From Simkania sp. (GTDB lineage Bacteria > Chlamydiota > Chlamydiia > Chlamydiales > Rhabdochlamydiaceae): a DNA stretch of 39,969 nt. The stretch covers positions 1-39,969 of the forward strand of contig JAGXTH010000002.1 of assembly GCA_018333475.1 (NCBI GenBank), read 5' to 3'. The position numbers and the translations under genes are program-made. The notes below the pieces were generated by a model. The model was not told where the DNA came from, did not search any database, and saw only the letters and a program-made list of their open reading frames with translations. Positions 1 to 6,617 of the stretch are shown one piece after another; position 1 is the first letter of the stretch; each line of letters starts with the position of its first letter.

Positions 1-173
1 TGCACGCTATCTTAACGTGTGCTCATGGTTACTTAGCAAAACCCTCTAAGTGTAAAACACTACAGGTTGGCTAAGGGTTCCCAAGTAAGGTTCTGTGCGC
101 CAGGCTTACACGCCTCACAGACATCAATCCCAAAGCTTAAAGAAAAAAACTTGGAAAAATATTGCTCTCGGGC
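1..173. repeat. Terminal direct repeat, left copy
   Basis: Bases 1-173 are identical to the last 173 bases of the window. The simplest reading is a circular or circularly permuted molecule whose assembly overlaps itself, so the true unit length is 39,796 bp. A genuine short terminal redundancy cannot be excluded from sequence alone. The joint falls inside a structured-RNA element and not at a gene boundary. Confidence 0.95.
27..121 (+). ncRNA. Highly structured RNA, omega-RNA/HEARO-like candidate
   Basis: No good reading frame occupies this stretch, but it folds into nested perfect stems. TTACTT (29-34) pairs with AAGTAA (83-88). Inside that, AACCCT (40-45) pairs with AGGGTT (74-79), and inside that AGTGT (49-53) pairs with ACACT (57-61). 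Next to it TCTGTG (92-97) pairs with CACAGA (116-121) around AGGC/GCCT (102-105/112-115). On the circle it lies between two hairpins that resemble IS200/IS605 ends, at 39710 and 205. That is the layout of a mobile element that has lost its protein gene but kept an RNA such as the HEARO/omega-RNA of IscB or TnpB elements. The folding is seen directly; the family is inference. Confidence 0.5.
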
Positions 174-180
174 AAGATAG

Positions 181-235
181 CATGGGTTGAAAAAGCCCTA
201 GAAGCCTTCGCGTTTACGCGAGGGAGTTGTCACTC
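181..235 (+). mobile_element. IS200/IS605-like right-end hairpin, orphan
   Basis: CCTTCGCG (205-212), loop TTTA, CGCGAGGG (217-224) is followed by AGTTGTCAC-type sequence. The TnpB element at 3.9-5.1 kb ends with the same 8-bp stem, TTTA loop and TTGT..AC tail (5118-5145). No transposase or nuclease gene is attached here. With the hairpin at 39710 it brackets a mini-element of about 310 bp across the contig joint. Confidence 0.5.
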
Positions 236-319
236 CCCGCTTAGTTTCTTACATAAATAATATCCAGCAACCCCGAGACCAACCAAGAAAATCAGAGCTG
301 CAATCCCTAAACCTACCAT
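230..319 (-). CDS. 29-aa single-pass membrane protein
   Basis: Short open frame starting ATG at 319 with a strong GGAGG Shine-Dalgarno site 4-5 bases upstream. The product starts MVGLGIAALIFLVGLG, is almost wholly hydrophobic for about 22 residues and ends in a charged CKKLSGE tail, so a single membrane helix is expected. No family is recognised. It is one of several tiny membrane proteins in this genome and could take part in lysis (holin-, antiholin- or spanin-like), but nothing proves this. Its stop codon touches the orphan right-end hairpin. Confidence 0.5.
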   Translation of the reverse strand: MVGLGIAALIFLVGLGVAGYYLCKKLSGE

Positions 320-505
320 ACATCCTCCAAAGGATCTTTTTTTGGAAACAATCTACCGCACATCATAGAGCTAAACTTTTTCCTGGGCTTTTTTTTTAGC
401 CAATGCGCGTTAGCTTCCTTAATCACAGAGGATTCGGGCCTAGGATTTCTTCTTTCTTGCTTTTTCACGATTTGATATCTTTACCGTAGCTCAGGGTCTT
501 TTGCT

Positions 506-540
506 GCCCTAGAAAGACAGTCTTTCTGGGGCTTTTTTTT
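506..540 (+). terminator. Rho-independent terminator facing plus
   Basis: A 12-bp stem begins GCCC at 506-509, closes with GGGC at 529-532 around the loop CAG, and is followed by eight T (533-540). The T tract lies on the plus strand, so it would stop rightward transcription, although the neighbouring genes (539-820 and 230-319) read leftward. Confidence 0.7.
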
Positions 541-820
541 ACTCCTGAAAAGCATCTATCTGCTTCAGCTTAATCTTATTGATCTTCTTTCCTACCTGCA
601 TCTCAAATTTCTTGATCTCGTCCAGCTCTCTTTTAACCGCTACTCTCATCGTCCACCAATCCACCTCGCAATTGGTAGCCAAACATATCTTCTTAGCCAG
701 CTGGAAAGTACATCCTTTACCCCTAATAATCTGACAGATATGAGACCTTGAGACTCCAATTCTGTCTGCAAAGACGCCCTGAGGAATGTTATTTTTCACT
801 AGCCACAACTTAAGATTCAC
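539..820 (-). CDS. Cro/CI-type HTH regulator
   Basis: 93-aa protein with a helix-turn-helix of the phage Cro/CI type in residues 8-50 (IPQGVFADRIGVSRSHICQI). It ends in a Lys-rich tail. The start is GTG at 820 with GAGG 7 bases upstream. It is divergent from the recombination operon and separated from it by a palindrome (847-871) that is a natural binding site, so it probably represses that operon and possibly itself. DNA binding is known for the family; the choice of target is inferred. There is no peptidase or multimerisation domain as in LexA/CI proteins, so it is closer to Cro or to a small antitoxin-like HTH protein. Confidence 0.8.
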   Translation of the reverse strand: MNLKLWLVKNNIPQGVFADRIGVSRSHICQIIRGKGCTFQLAKKICLATNCEVDWWTMRVAVKRELDEIKKFEMQVGKKINKIKLKQIDAFQE

Positions 821-846
821 AAAAAAACCTCATTTTTATGTTTATC

Positions 847-871
847 TAAATGTACACAAACGTTACATTTA
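847..871. promoter_or_regulatory. Operator palindrome between divergent genes
   Basis: TAAATGTA (847-854) and TACATTTA (864-871) form a perfect 8-bp inverted repeat with a 9-base spacer. It is central in the gap between the HTH gene and the plus-strand operon. Symmetry and position fit a dimeric HTH repressor site. Confidence 0.6.
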
Positions 872-893
872 AGAAAATGAGAAAGTGGACCGC

Positions 894-1103
894 ATGGACT
901 ACCAAAAGAAAGTGGATCAAATGAAATGTTTGATCATGGACTTGAAGATTGTGGAGAAGTATCTGGTAACTGACGAAGACGATGTCTCTGTAAAGATGGC
1001 TAGTGTTCGAAAGTGGATGCTGATTTGGGAAAAGATCTTCGAGTCTAACGACGCAAAAGAAAAAACGAGGGAATTGGGAAATGAGAACATCAGAGAATAT
1101 TAA
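894..1103 (+). CDS. Small hypothetical protein, first gene of recombination operon
   Basis: 69-aa charged, mostly helical protein (72 aa if the upstream GTG at 885 is used). No family recognised. ATG at 894 has GAGAAAG upstream. The gene overlaps the start of the ERF gene by 23 bases, which indicates translational coupling. It lies directly behind the operator palindrome, so it is the first gene exposed to repression. It contains no cysteines arranged for metal binding, no membrane segment and no signal peptide. Confidence 0.65.
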   Translation: MDYQKKVDQMKCLIMDLKIVEKYLVTDEDDVSVKMASVRKWMLIWEKIFESNDAKEKTRELGNENIREY

Positions 1104-1755
1104 TGAGTTAGCTAAGGCAATGGCCGTAGCTCAAGGTGAGATGAAACCCGCTGTGGAATCTGCCAAGAATACGCACTTTAAAAAGTCGTACAGCACGATC
1201 AATGACATCATAGATTGCACTAGAGAGCCTCTCAGCAAAAACGGTCTCTCTGTTTGGCAAAACGTAACCGTTGACCAGCATGGGGTAAGTATCACAACAA
1301 GAGTTGCGCATGAAAGCGGCCAGTGGATGGAGTTTGGCCCTTTATCAATGCCATTGGCTACTCCAACCCCTCAATCAATAGGCTCTGTAATCACCTATGG
1401 CAAGCGTTATGCTCTATGCGCAGCTTTAGGAGTTTCTACCGGCGAAAAAGATGATGACGCAGAAGAAGCTGAGCAGCCTTTTAGAGCACAACAGGCGGCT
1501 AAGAGCTCTGCTAAACCTCAAGAGGAAGCTAAAGTTTTGATGATCTCTGCGATTCAGGCTAATACCCTAGAATCCATGGTCAGAAAGGATGATTCTGAAT
1601 ATCTAAAGAGATTGCTGATCCATTTCAAGATCCCCTCTTTTAGAGAACTGCCAGCCGATAAGTACGAATCGGCTAGGGTTGCTATCGAGAAGCATAATAG
1701 GGCTCTGGTTGAAGAAGAGATGGCTAAGAAGCCAGAAGAAGAATTGCCATTTTAA
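1081..1755 (+). CDS. erf: ERF-type single-strand annealing protein
   Basis: 224 aa. It matches the ERF superfamily: HFKKSYSTINDIIDCTREPL (residues about 32-51), a middle segment with SMPLATPTPQSIGSVITYGK, RYALCAALGV, and an acidic EKDDDAEEAEQ stretch that ends the core. The C-terminal tail is low-complexity, Gln/Ala/Glu-rich, and ends in an acidic EEELPF tip typical of single-strand DNA partner proteins. ERF proteins anneal complementary single strands during phage recombination. The exonuclease gene a few genes downstream is the usual partner that makes the single strands. Length is normal for the family. Confidence 0.9.
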   Translation: MRTSENINELAKAMAVAQGEMKPAVESAKNTHFKKSYSTINDIIDCTREPLSKNGLSVWQNVTVDQHGVSITTRVAHESGQWMEFGPLSMPLATPTPQSIGSVITYGKRYALCAALGVSTGEKDDDAEEAEQPFRAQQAAKSSAKPQEEAKVLMISAIQANTLESMVRKDDSEYLKRLLIHFKIPSFRELPADKYESARVAIEKHNRALVEEEMAKKPEEELPF

Positions 1756-1765
1756 AGGAAGATAC

Positions 1766-2092
1766 ATGGGTAAGATCAAAAAGTGGATCAAAGTTTCTGA
1801 TGAAACTCTTCCTCCTCAAGGATTGAAAGTGCTTTGTTTTAGGAAAGGAGATTGTTGGGTAGCTCAGAGATTTAATAAATATTGGATTCCTATGCCGTAT
1901 ACAGATTCTAAATATGCAAACGCGAATCCTCCGGAGTTTTTTAAGTATATAGATTTTCCAGGAGAATATACGGGAGAAATGAAGGTACTTAGTCAGATAG
2001 ATAAAAAAATTCTATCTATGGACGAATATGAAAAAGAGAATCCGAAAGGATTTAAAGAATTGTACATGTCACTTATTAAAAACTTTGAATAG
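1766..2092 (+). CDS. DUF551-like small phage protein
   Basis: 108 aa. The N-terminus KKWIKVSDETLPPQGLKVLC resembles the DUF551 pattern (W-I-x-V-x-D-x-L-P-x-x-G-x-x-V), which is common in phage accessory regions and has no established function. Start ATG 1766 is preceded by AAAGGAAG. An in-frame extension to 1679 lies inside the ERF gene and has no ribosome site, so it was not used. The C-terminal half is unlike other DUF551 members. Two further DUF551-like genes lie at 39.1-39.8 kb. Confidence 0.7.
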   Translation: MGKIKKWIKVSDETLPPQGLKVLCFRKGDCWVAQRFNKYWIPMPYTDSKYANANPPEFFKYIDFPGEYTGEMKVLSQIDKKILSMDEYEKENPKGFKELYMSLIKNFE

Positions 2093-2122
2093 ATTTGTAT
2101 TTAAAATTAAAGGAGAAAAACA

Positions 2123-2413
2123 ATGGAAAATTTACCTTACGTGATTATTAGAACCTATTCCGCTGGCGTATTTGCTGGAAACCTGAAATCCAGAAAAGAC
2201 AAAGAGGTGGAGCTTTTGAATGCTAGGAGAATTTGGTATTGGGAGGGTGCTGCGTCTTTGAGTCAGTTGGCTCAAGAGGGGACATCTAAGCCAAACGAGT
2301 GCAAATTCCCTTGCGAGGTAGACCGCATCATACTTACTGAGGCGGTAGAGATTATCGATTGTACCGAAAAATCTGAAAAATCTATTAAGTCGGTTCCTGT
2401 ATGGAAGGCTTAA
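2123..2413 (+). CDS. DUF6948-like conserved phage protein
   Basis: 96 aa. The strings PYVIIRTYSAGVFAG, RRIWYWEGAASLSQLA and a carboxyl end SIKSVPVWKA match a small conserved phage family I recall as DUF6948, function unknown. AAAGGAG precedes the ATG by 8 bases. The TAA stop (2411-2413) is directly followed by a hexanucleotide repeat, and the exonuclease gene is in the same frame beyond it. Only this one stop codon separates the two, so read-through would give a fused protein. A second open frame starts inside its last codons (2401). Confidence 0.8.
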   Translation: MENLPYVIIRTYSAGVFAGNLKSRKDKEVELLNARRIWYWEGAASLSQLAQEGTSKPNECKFPCEVDRIILTEAVEIIDCTEKSEKSIKSVPVWKA

Positions 2414-2676
2414 TCTCTGGCTCTGGCTCTGGCTATGGCTATGGCTATGGCTCTGGCTCTGGCTATGGCTGTGGCTCTGGCTATGGCTATGGCTATGGCT
2501 CTGGCTATGGCTCTGGCTATGGCTATGGCTATGGCTATGGCTGTGGCTATGGCTATGGCTATGGCTGTGGATATGGCTATGGCTATGGCTATGGCGATGG
2601 CTCTGGCTCTGGCGATGGCTATGGCTATGGCTCTGGATCTGCCTATGGCTCTGGCTCTGGCTCATGCGATGGCTAA
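2401..2676 (+). CDS. Gly-Tyr/Gly-Ser repeat protein, candidate
   Basis: 91-aa frame made almost only of Gly-X dipeptides with X = Tyr, Ser, Cys or Asp. It starts with ATG inside the end of the DUF6948-like gene and stops 8 bases inside the exonuclease start at 2669, which is the tight overlap expected of coupled genes. I recall Gly-Tyr/Ser/Asp-rich proteins behind DUF6948-like genes in other phages, which favours this frame. Against it, the hexamer repeat keeps the other plus frame and a minus frame open too, so openness alone proves nothing. Function unknown. Confidence 0.45.
   Translation: MEGLISGSGSGYGYGYGSGSGYGCGSGYGYGYGSGYGSGYGYGYGYGCGYGYGYGCGYGYGYGYGDGSGSGDGYGYGSGSAYGSGSGSCDG
2414..2668 (+). 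repeat. Hexanucleotide repeat, 42 units of NTGGCT
   Basis: From 2417 there are 42 consecutive 6-base units of the form NTG-GCT. N is A, C or G and not T, and one unit is CATGCG. A few units carry GAT, GCG or CCT instead of GCT. In the exonuclease frame it reads (Met/Leu/Val-Ala)n, in another frame (Gly-Tyr/Ser/Cys)n, and on the minus strand Ser-His/Ser-Gln. About two dozen ATG codons lie in frame with the exonuclease. Length changes by whole units keep all frames. Confidence 0.9.
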
Positions 2677-3244
2677 GATCATCGACTTGCAGCAAAATAC
2701 ACCCGAGTGGCACGAATGGAGACATTACAAGATAGGGGGTAGTGATTCTGCCTCCTGTTGCGGGATGAACAAGTTTTGCACTCCATTACAGCTCTACCAC
2801 AGAACATTGGAGAAGCAAGAGAGATTGATTACCCCAAGAATGGCTAGAGGTTCTGCTCTTGAGCAGAAAGCAAGGGAGTGGGTAGCTAAAGAAACAGGAA
2901 CGGTATATGAGCCTATATGCATGGAACACGAGGAGATTGATTATATGATCGCGAGCTTAGATGGTTGGAATGCAGAAGCGCCAATCAAGATGATCGAAAT
3001 CAAGTGCACTAACGAGTTTAACCACAACTTGGCTAAACAAGGTGAAGTGCCAGCCTATTATTATCCTCAATGCCAACACAATATGGTTGTCAGCGATATA
3101 GATTCCATGTTCTACGTTTCTTTCGATGGAGAGAATGGGGTCATCGTGCATGTGCATAGAGATGAAAAGTTTGTTAAGTTCATGCTCGAAGCTGAGAAAA
3201 AGTTTTACAAATGTTTAGTGGATTTGATTCCACCTGAAGGATAG
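2669..3244 (+). CDS. YqaJ-type viral exonuclease
   Basis: 191 aa from ATG 2669. YqaJ/lambda-exonuclease fold signatures are present: EWHEWRHYKIGGSDSA at 13-28, GSALE at 61-65, ASLDG at 95-99 supplying the catalytic Asp, EIKC at 110-113 supplying Glu and Lys, and a YYPQCQHNM segment at 131-139. The enzyme resects double-stranded ends 5' to 3' to load the ERF annealing protein. The open frame continues upstream through the repeat as (Met-Ala)n to 2435, but homology begins at AKIIDL, so 2669 is the likely start. Ribosome-site evidence is poor because the upstream sequence is all repeat. Confidence 0.88.
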   Translation: MAKIIDLQQNTPEWHEWRHYKIGGSDSASCCGMNKFCTPLQLYHRTLEKQERLITPRMARGSALEQKAREWVAKETGTVYEPICMEHEEIDYMIASLDGWNAEAPIKMIEIKCTNEFNHNLAKQGEVPAYYYPQCQHNMVVSDIDSMFYVSFDGENGVIVHVHRDEKFVKFMLEAEKKFYKCLVDLIPPEG

Positions 3245-3246
3245 TC

Positions 3247-3549
3247 ATGTTATTAGAAGATCGACACAAATACACAATCAGTTGCACAAATCAATCCAAA
3301 TGCGCTGTCACATCTTACGAGGGCAGCGTCCATGGAGTTGTAAAACATACTAGAAGATTTGCTAGAGAATTAGGATTCACTAGTCCAACTCATAAGATCA
3401 AGATCACTCGCAGAACAGACGACATGTACGCTGTCTTTTCTTACCAAAAGATCTCAGCAAAGAACGTAGATCGCTTGATCCCTAGGAAAGGGACATTTGA
3501 CTATTGCCTTAAGGAATCGACACATCACAAGAACATGTTGAAATATTAG
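3247..3549 (+). CDS. Hypothetical protein
   Basis: 100 aa, basic, no family recognised. It starts 2 bases after the exonuclease stop, so it is co-translated with it. Composition is rich in Lys, Arg, Thr and His, with no membrane segment and no metal site. Its place between the exonuclease and a small zinc-finger protein suggests a DNA-metabolism accessory role, but this rests on position only. Confidence 0.65.
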   Translation: MLLEDRHKYTISCTNQSKCAVTSYEGSVHGVVKHTRRFARELGFTSPTHKIKITRRTDDMYAVFSYQKISAKNVDRLIPRKGTFDYCLKESTHHKNMLKY

Positions 3550-3575
3550 AATATTTTCGACACAAAGAGAATCAT

Positions 3576-3794
3576 ATGCTCGAAGAGTTTCCATGTCTAC
3601 AAGTGAAAACTTGTAACAAATGTGGTGAAACTAAGAATTCTACTATCTATTTCAAAGCAGGAAAGTCTAAGACTTGCAAGGATTGCTTTAGAGCAGCTAA
3701 TCACAAGAGGAAGAAAATCCTTTGGCAAGATATTCGGGATAAGTGGAATCACAGGAAGTTTTCTAATCTAAAGAGAGGCGGCAATGATAGTTAG
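3576..3794 (+). CDS. Small zinc-ribbon protein
   Basis: 72 aa. Two Cys pairs, CNKC (about residues 13-16) and CKDC (about 34-37), form a likely four-Cys zinc knuckle; the second half is strongly basic. The pattern resembles the zinc-finger N-terminus of small HNH endonuclease-type phage proteins, but the HNH catalytic part is missing, so it may be a DNA-binding stub. Start ATG 3576 follows AAAGAGAATC. It is the last clear gene of the recombination operon before the IS element. Confidence 0.65.
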   Translation: MLEEFPCLQVKTCNKCGETKNSTIYFKAGKSKTCKDCFRAANHKRKKILWQDIRDKWNHRKFSNLKRGGNDS

Positions 3795-3860
3795 TGCAAC
3801 TGCTACTAGCAATAGCACTATGAGTCTACGACGGTACTTAGGATCGACTTCACAAGACAT
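3768..3860 (-). CDS. 30-aa membrane peptide, doubtful
   Basis: The minus-strand frame MSCEVDPKYRRRLIVLLLVA continues hydrophobic to its end. A positively charged cluster before one membrane helix is a convincing topology, and it resembles the other tiny membrane proteins here. Weak points are the absence of a Shine-Dalgarno site and the overlap with the end of the zinc-ribbon gene. An alternative plus-strand 27-aa frame, 3785-3868, has a GAGGCGG site and overlaps the upstream stop. At most one of the two is real. Confidence 0.3.
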   Translation of the reverse strand: MSCEVDPKYRRRLIVLLLVAVALTIIAASL

Positions 3861-4022
3861 ATTCTAAAACTATACAGATTAGGCAAAGAATCCAAACGAT
3901 ATTTCCTATCTTCTCTTCATTCATCCATTTGACGAGGTGGAAACCCAGTCCTTTAGGGCTGGGAGGAAACCTCGCTCCTCTTTGTATTGCTTTAATTCCT
4001 TTTGTGGTGAATAGTATTCTAC

Positions 4023-5114
4023 ATGGAAACACGAACCATATGTTGCAAGCTTCTTACAACGCCCACTATTGCAGACGCTCTTAAAGAAACAAGCGAGCGT
4101 TTTTCTGATGCGTGCAACCATATTCTTAAAAGAGCTATCGAAGAGAAAACGCACAATGCTATTAAACTGCATAAGCTTTGCTATGCAGAAGTTCGTGAAT
4201 TGTTTGGCCTTTCGGCTAATCTTTCTGTCAGAGCAATCCGCCGTGTTGTCTCTTGCATGACAAAATTGAAAGGGAAGCGCAAACAGCCTAAAAAATTTAG
4301 CCCAAAAAGCATTGATTACGATGCTCGTATTTTTACTTACCAAGAACAAGACGAAACAGTTTCTTTGACTACAACGAAAGGAAGAATCCGCGTTCCTATG
4401 ATTCTTGGTGAACATCAACGAAAGTCTCTCAAAGGACAAAATCCCACTTCCGCAACCGTTATTAAGAAGGGAGAGGATTGGTATATCCATATAGTTGTTG
4501 AGTTTAGTGCTGTCCCCATTGATGGAAACGGAGTAATCGGTATTGATCTTGGAATTAACAACATTGCCACTACTTCTACAGGGTTTCAGGTGGAGGGAAA
4601 AGCACGGCAAGATTTTAAAAAAAAGAGAGCTAGAGTGCGAGCCAGTTTGCAATCTAAAGGAAAGCAAAGCACTAAAAAAGTTCTTAAAAAACTTTCGGGT
4701 TACGAAAACCGAAGAATTAAACACGAAAACCATGTTCTTTCTAGACAGCTTGTTGAGGAAGCCAAAAGGCACAATTACGGAATCATCCGCATGGAACAGC
4801 TTAAGGATATTCGAATCAAGACAAAGACATGGAACAAACATCTTAACCGCATGGTGGCAGGATGGAGTTTTTACCAGTTGCAACAATTTGTAGAATACAA
4901 GGCTGCTGCGTATGGTATTGCTGTCGAATTTGTTAATCCTGCATATACAAGTCAAACTTGTCACCATTGTTTAAAGTTAGGCTCTCGTAATGGAGAGCGT
5001 TTTAACTGTTTAACCTGTGGCGAAGAGCATGCCGATGTCAACGCATCGCATGTGATCGCCTTAGGCGGGGCTGCCTGTAAACCAGCCCGAATTAGCATCC
5101 GAAAGGATAGTTAA
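4023..5114 (+). CDS. tnpB: TnpB RNA-guided nuclease (IS605 OrfB family)
   Basis: 363 aa, usual length. RuvC catalytic residues are all in place: Asp175 in GIDLGINN, Glu258 in IIRMEQLKDI and Asp338 in HADVNAS. A four-Cys zinc finger is intact (CHHC at 313-316, CLTC at 329-332). TnpB cuts DNA next to a short target-adjacent motif, guided by an omega-RNA made from the 3' end of its own transcript, and helps keep the element in place. The protein looks active, with no frameshift or missing residue. The ribosome site is weak, as is usual for the family. Minus-strand frames here are shadows. Confidence 0.93.
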   Translation: METRTICCKLLTTPTIADALKETSERFSDACNHILKRAIEEKTHNAIKLHKLCYAEVRELFGLSANLSVRAIRRVVSCMTKLKGKRKQPKKFSPKSIDYDARIFTYQEQDETVSLTTTKGRIRVPMILGEHQRKSLKGQNPTSATVIKKGEDWYIHIVVEFSAVPIDGNGVIGIDLGINNIATTSTGFQVEGKARQDFKKKRARVRASLQSKGKQSTKKVLKKLSGYENRRIKHENHVLSRQLVEEAKRHNYGIIRMEQLKDIRIKTKTWNKHLNRMVAGWSFYQLQQFVEYKAAAYGIAVEFVNPAYTSQTCHHCLKLGSRNGERFNCLTCGEEHADVNASHVIALGGAACKPARISIRKDS

Positions 5115-5145
5115 AAGCTTTCGCCTTTAGGCGAGAGTTGTTTAC
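5060..5145 (+). ncRNA. Candidate omega-RNA at the tnpB 3' end
   Basis: Three hairpins follow one another across the end of tnpB: GGGCTG/CAGCCC (5068-5073/5083-5088), ATCC-GAAA-GGAT (5097-5108) and the right-end hairpin with TTTA loop (5118-5137). This is where TnpB guide RNAs are made in known IS605 elements, with the guide starting just beyond the right end, near 5145. Boundaries are estimates. Confidence 0.5.
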
Positions 5146-5152
5146 CAGACAT

Positions 5153-6115
5153 CTAAAATCCAGTCTGTATCGGCTTGAATTCATAGATAGTCATATTGGT
5201 GTAAGCTGTTGATCCATACAATTGACCTCCGATTCCGTTAATCTCTAAGGTGCTTGCAGCATTTTGGATTCCCGCTCTTAATGCATAAGTGACCGCGCTT
5301 GTTGTCCCCACCACGGCTTGATAGGATAATTCGCACGTTGAGGCAATGATGCCGCTATTGTAAGCCGTGGTTACTGCGCTAGCTCCAGCTCCTACGAAAA
5401 GCGCTAGAGCTGCTGTGTTATTAGCAACATCCGATACGTTAAAATTAGCACTAGCTTTTATGAGCAAGATGTTAGCAGCATTCCTTGCGGTATAGGAAGC
5501 GGATAAAATCTGTGTTCCTTCCGTATTTTGTGGAATGGTGTTATCTGTTGGAATCACTGTGTTAATAGCAGAATAAGCCCCCGAATCATTGTAAGATGTC
5601 ATGTTTACGAGTTGTCCTAGAGCTAGATTTGATCCATTATTCTGAATGATTGTAACTGGAGCATTAAAAGATGCAGGAAACCAATTGAAACTCGATTCGT
5701 TTTGTACGAAAGATCCTCCAAAAATAGTAACAGCGGATCCATTTCTATTACCCACATCCGCTAAAAGATAAGGAGATGTATTAGCCCCTCCATCCCAGCA
5801 TAGTCTAAAATTGGTCAAAACGACTTGTTGCGATCCGGTTCCTTGTGTATAAGAACTATTTCCTAAGATATTGAGCGTTCCACAATTCGACGCCAATTCG
5901 TTAGATGTTCCGCCTATGGATAATAAAACACATTGAGCTCTTTGATCTCCTATGACCTGGAATTGATATAATCCTTGTACATTCAATCCTGTACCCTCAA
6001 ATAGGCAAATTGTGCCGTCTGCGTTCACTGAGGTGAAATCGCCTGAAAATTGAGTAGTAATGCCTGGTGTGAAATTAGGTGCAGCTGGAGACCAGTAAGT
6101 AGTTTGTGAAGTCAT
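5153..6115 (-). CDS. Tail fibre/receptor-binding protein, last of cluster
   Basis: 320 aa, Ser/Thr/Asn/Gly-rich and almost without Lys, like other fibre proteins here. The C-terminal part (about 200-320: IPTDNTIPQNTEGTQILSAS, then alternating hydrophobic strands ending NGIGGQLYGS and TIYEF) matches a beta-rich C-terminal domain seen at the ends of many phage and bacterial surface proteins, probably a trimeric head domain. The N-terminus is unlike its neighbours. Starts 1 base after the stop of the upstream gene. Convergent with the TnpB element. Confidence 0.75.
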   Translation of the reverse strand: MTSQTTYWSPAAPNFTPGITTQFSGDFTSVNADGTICLFEGTGLNVQGLYQFQVIGDQRAQCVLLSIGGTSNELASNCGTLNILGNSSYTQGTGSQQVVLTNFRLCWDGGANTSPYLLADVGNRNGSAVTIFGGSFVQNESSFNWFPASFNAPVTIIQNNGSNLALGQLVNMTSYNDSGAYSAINTVIPTDNTIPQNTEGTQILSASYTARNAANILLIKASANFNVSDVANNTAALALFVGAGASAVTTAYNSGIIASTCELSYQAVVGTTSAVTYALRAGIQNAASTLEINGIGGQLYGSTAYTNMTIYEFKPIQTGF

Positions 6116-6116
6116 T

Positions 6117-6617
6117 TTACACCGCCTGGAAGTTTGAGCCTGTTGCCCAAAGAATATGCCAAGTAGTATCTACTGTAATACAAATTAAACATATTGTCGT
6201 AGAACCTAAGCAATTCAATTGACCCGTTACACCTACTGTTGTCACTGCTCCAGTGGCGCTCATTTGAATGCTTTGCCCTGCATTTTGAGTAATTATGTAT
6301 CCTCCGTTAGCATTAGTTCCACAAATAGCTACTATATCTCCGACGTTGGCGGTAGCAGGTAAGAGTAGAGAGGTGGAACTTGCGTTTGTGGGCATGTAAC
6401 CGTTATTCGTTGCCATAGAATCGCTTGTACCGCTTACAACATTCCATGTCATCCCTCCGCCGATAACGGTAATAGTTGGGTTTCCGGAAGTCCCGTCTCC
6501 ATTAGAAACAGAAACACCACCTCCATTTGTGATAGTGCGACCTGTCCATACTCCAGTGGTAGAATTAAAGTTCTGTAACCCCTGCACTTGTGCATTGAGT
6601 ACGTTATTGATAACCAT
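6117..6617 (-). CDS. Fibre protein with shared C-terminal module
   Basis: 166 aa. The N-terminus has the VLNAQVQGLQNFNSTTGVWT style of phage fibre linkers. Residues about 55-166 (GGMTWNVVSGTS, NNGYM, LLLPATANVGDIV, ITQNAGQSIQM) are a copy of the roughly 100-aa module also found at 6.7, 11.2 and 9.8 kb in this cluster. The module pattern (NNGY, LPA, GD, I-x-Q-N-A-G, W near the end) suggests a compact beta domain for adhesion or trimerisation. No catalytic motif is seen. Confidence 0.75.
   Translation of the reverse strand: MVINNVLNAQVQGLQNFNSTTGVWTGRTITNGGGVSVSNGDGTSGNPTITVIGGGMTWNVVSGTSDSMATNNGYMPTNASSTSLLLPATANVGDIVAICGTNANGGYIITQNAGQSIQMSATGAVTTVGVTGQLNCLGSTTICLICITVDTTWHILWATGSNFQAV

Larger units (their letters stand above)
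3930..5145 (+). mobile_element. IS200/IS605-family element with TnpB only
   Basis: The element is bounded by two hairpins of one design: CCCAGTCC-TTTA-GGGCTGGG at 3944-3963 on the left and CTTTCGCC-TTTA-GGCGAGAG at 5118-5137 on the right. Between them is a full-length TnpB gene and no TnpA. Such elements (IS1341-like or TnpB-only) have no flanking inverted repeats or target duplications and move with TnpA supplied in trans. Exact cleavage points are not fixed by the sequence. It sits in the convergent gap between the recombination operon and the last tail-fibre gene, where insertion breaks nothing. Confidence 0.75.

Noticed and set aside
484-500. CCGTAGCTCAGGG looks like a tRNA D-arm start
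   Set aside because: No acceptor, anticodon or T-arm follows; the nearby stem is a terminator hairpin.
2132-2725. Minus-strand 197-aa frame rich in Ser-His and Ser-Gln
   Set aside because: It is the antisense reading of the hexanucleotide repeat and of the DUF6948-like gene, with no ribosome site; the plus-strand genes explain it.
3921-4967. Minus-strand 348-aa frame opposite tnpB
   Set aside because: Antisense of tnpB; Cys/Phe/Ser-rich composition without any domain, no start site.
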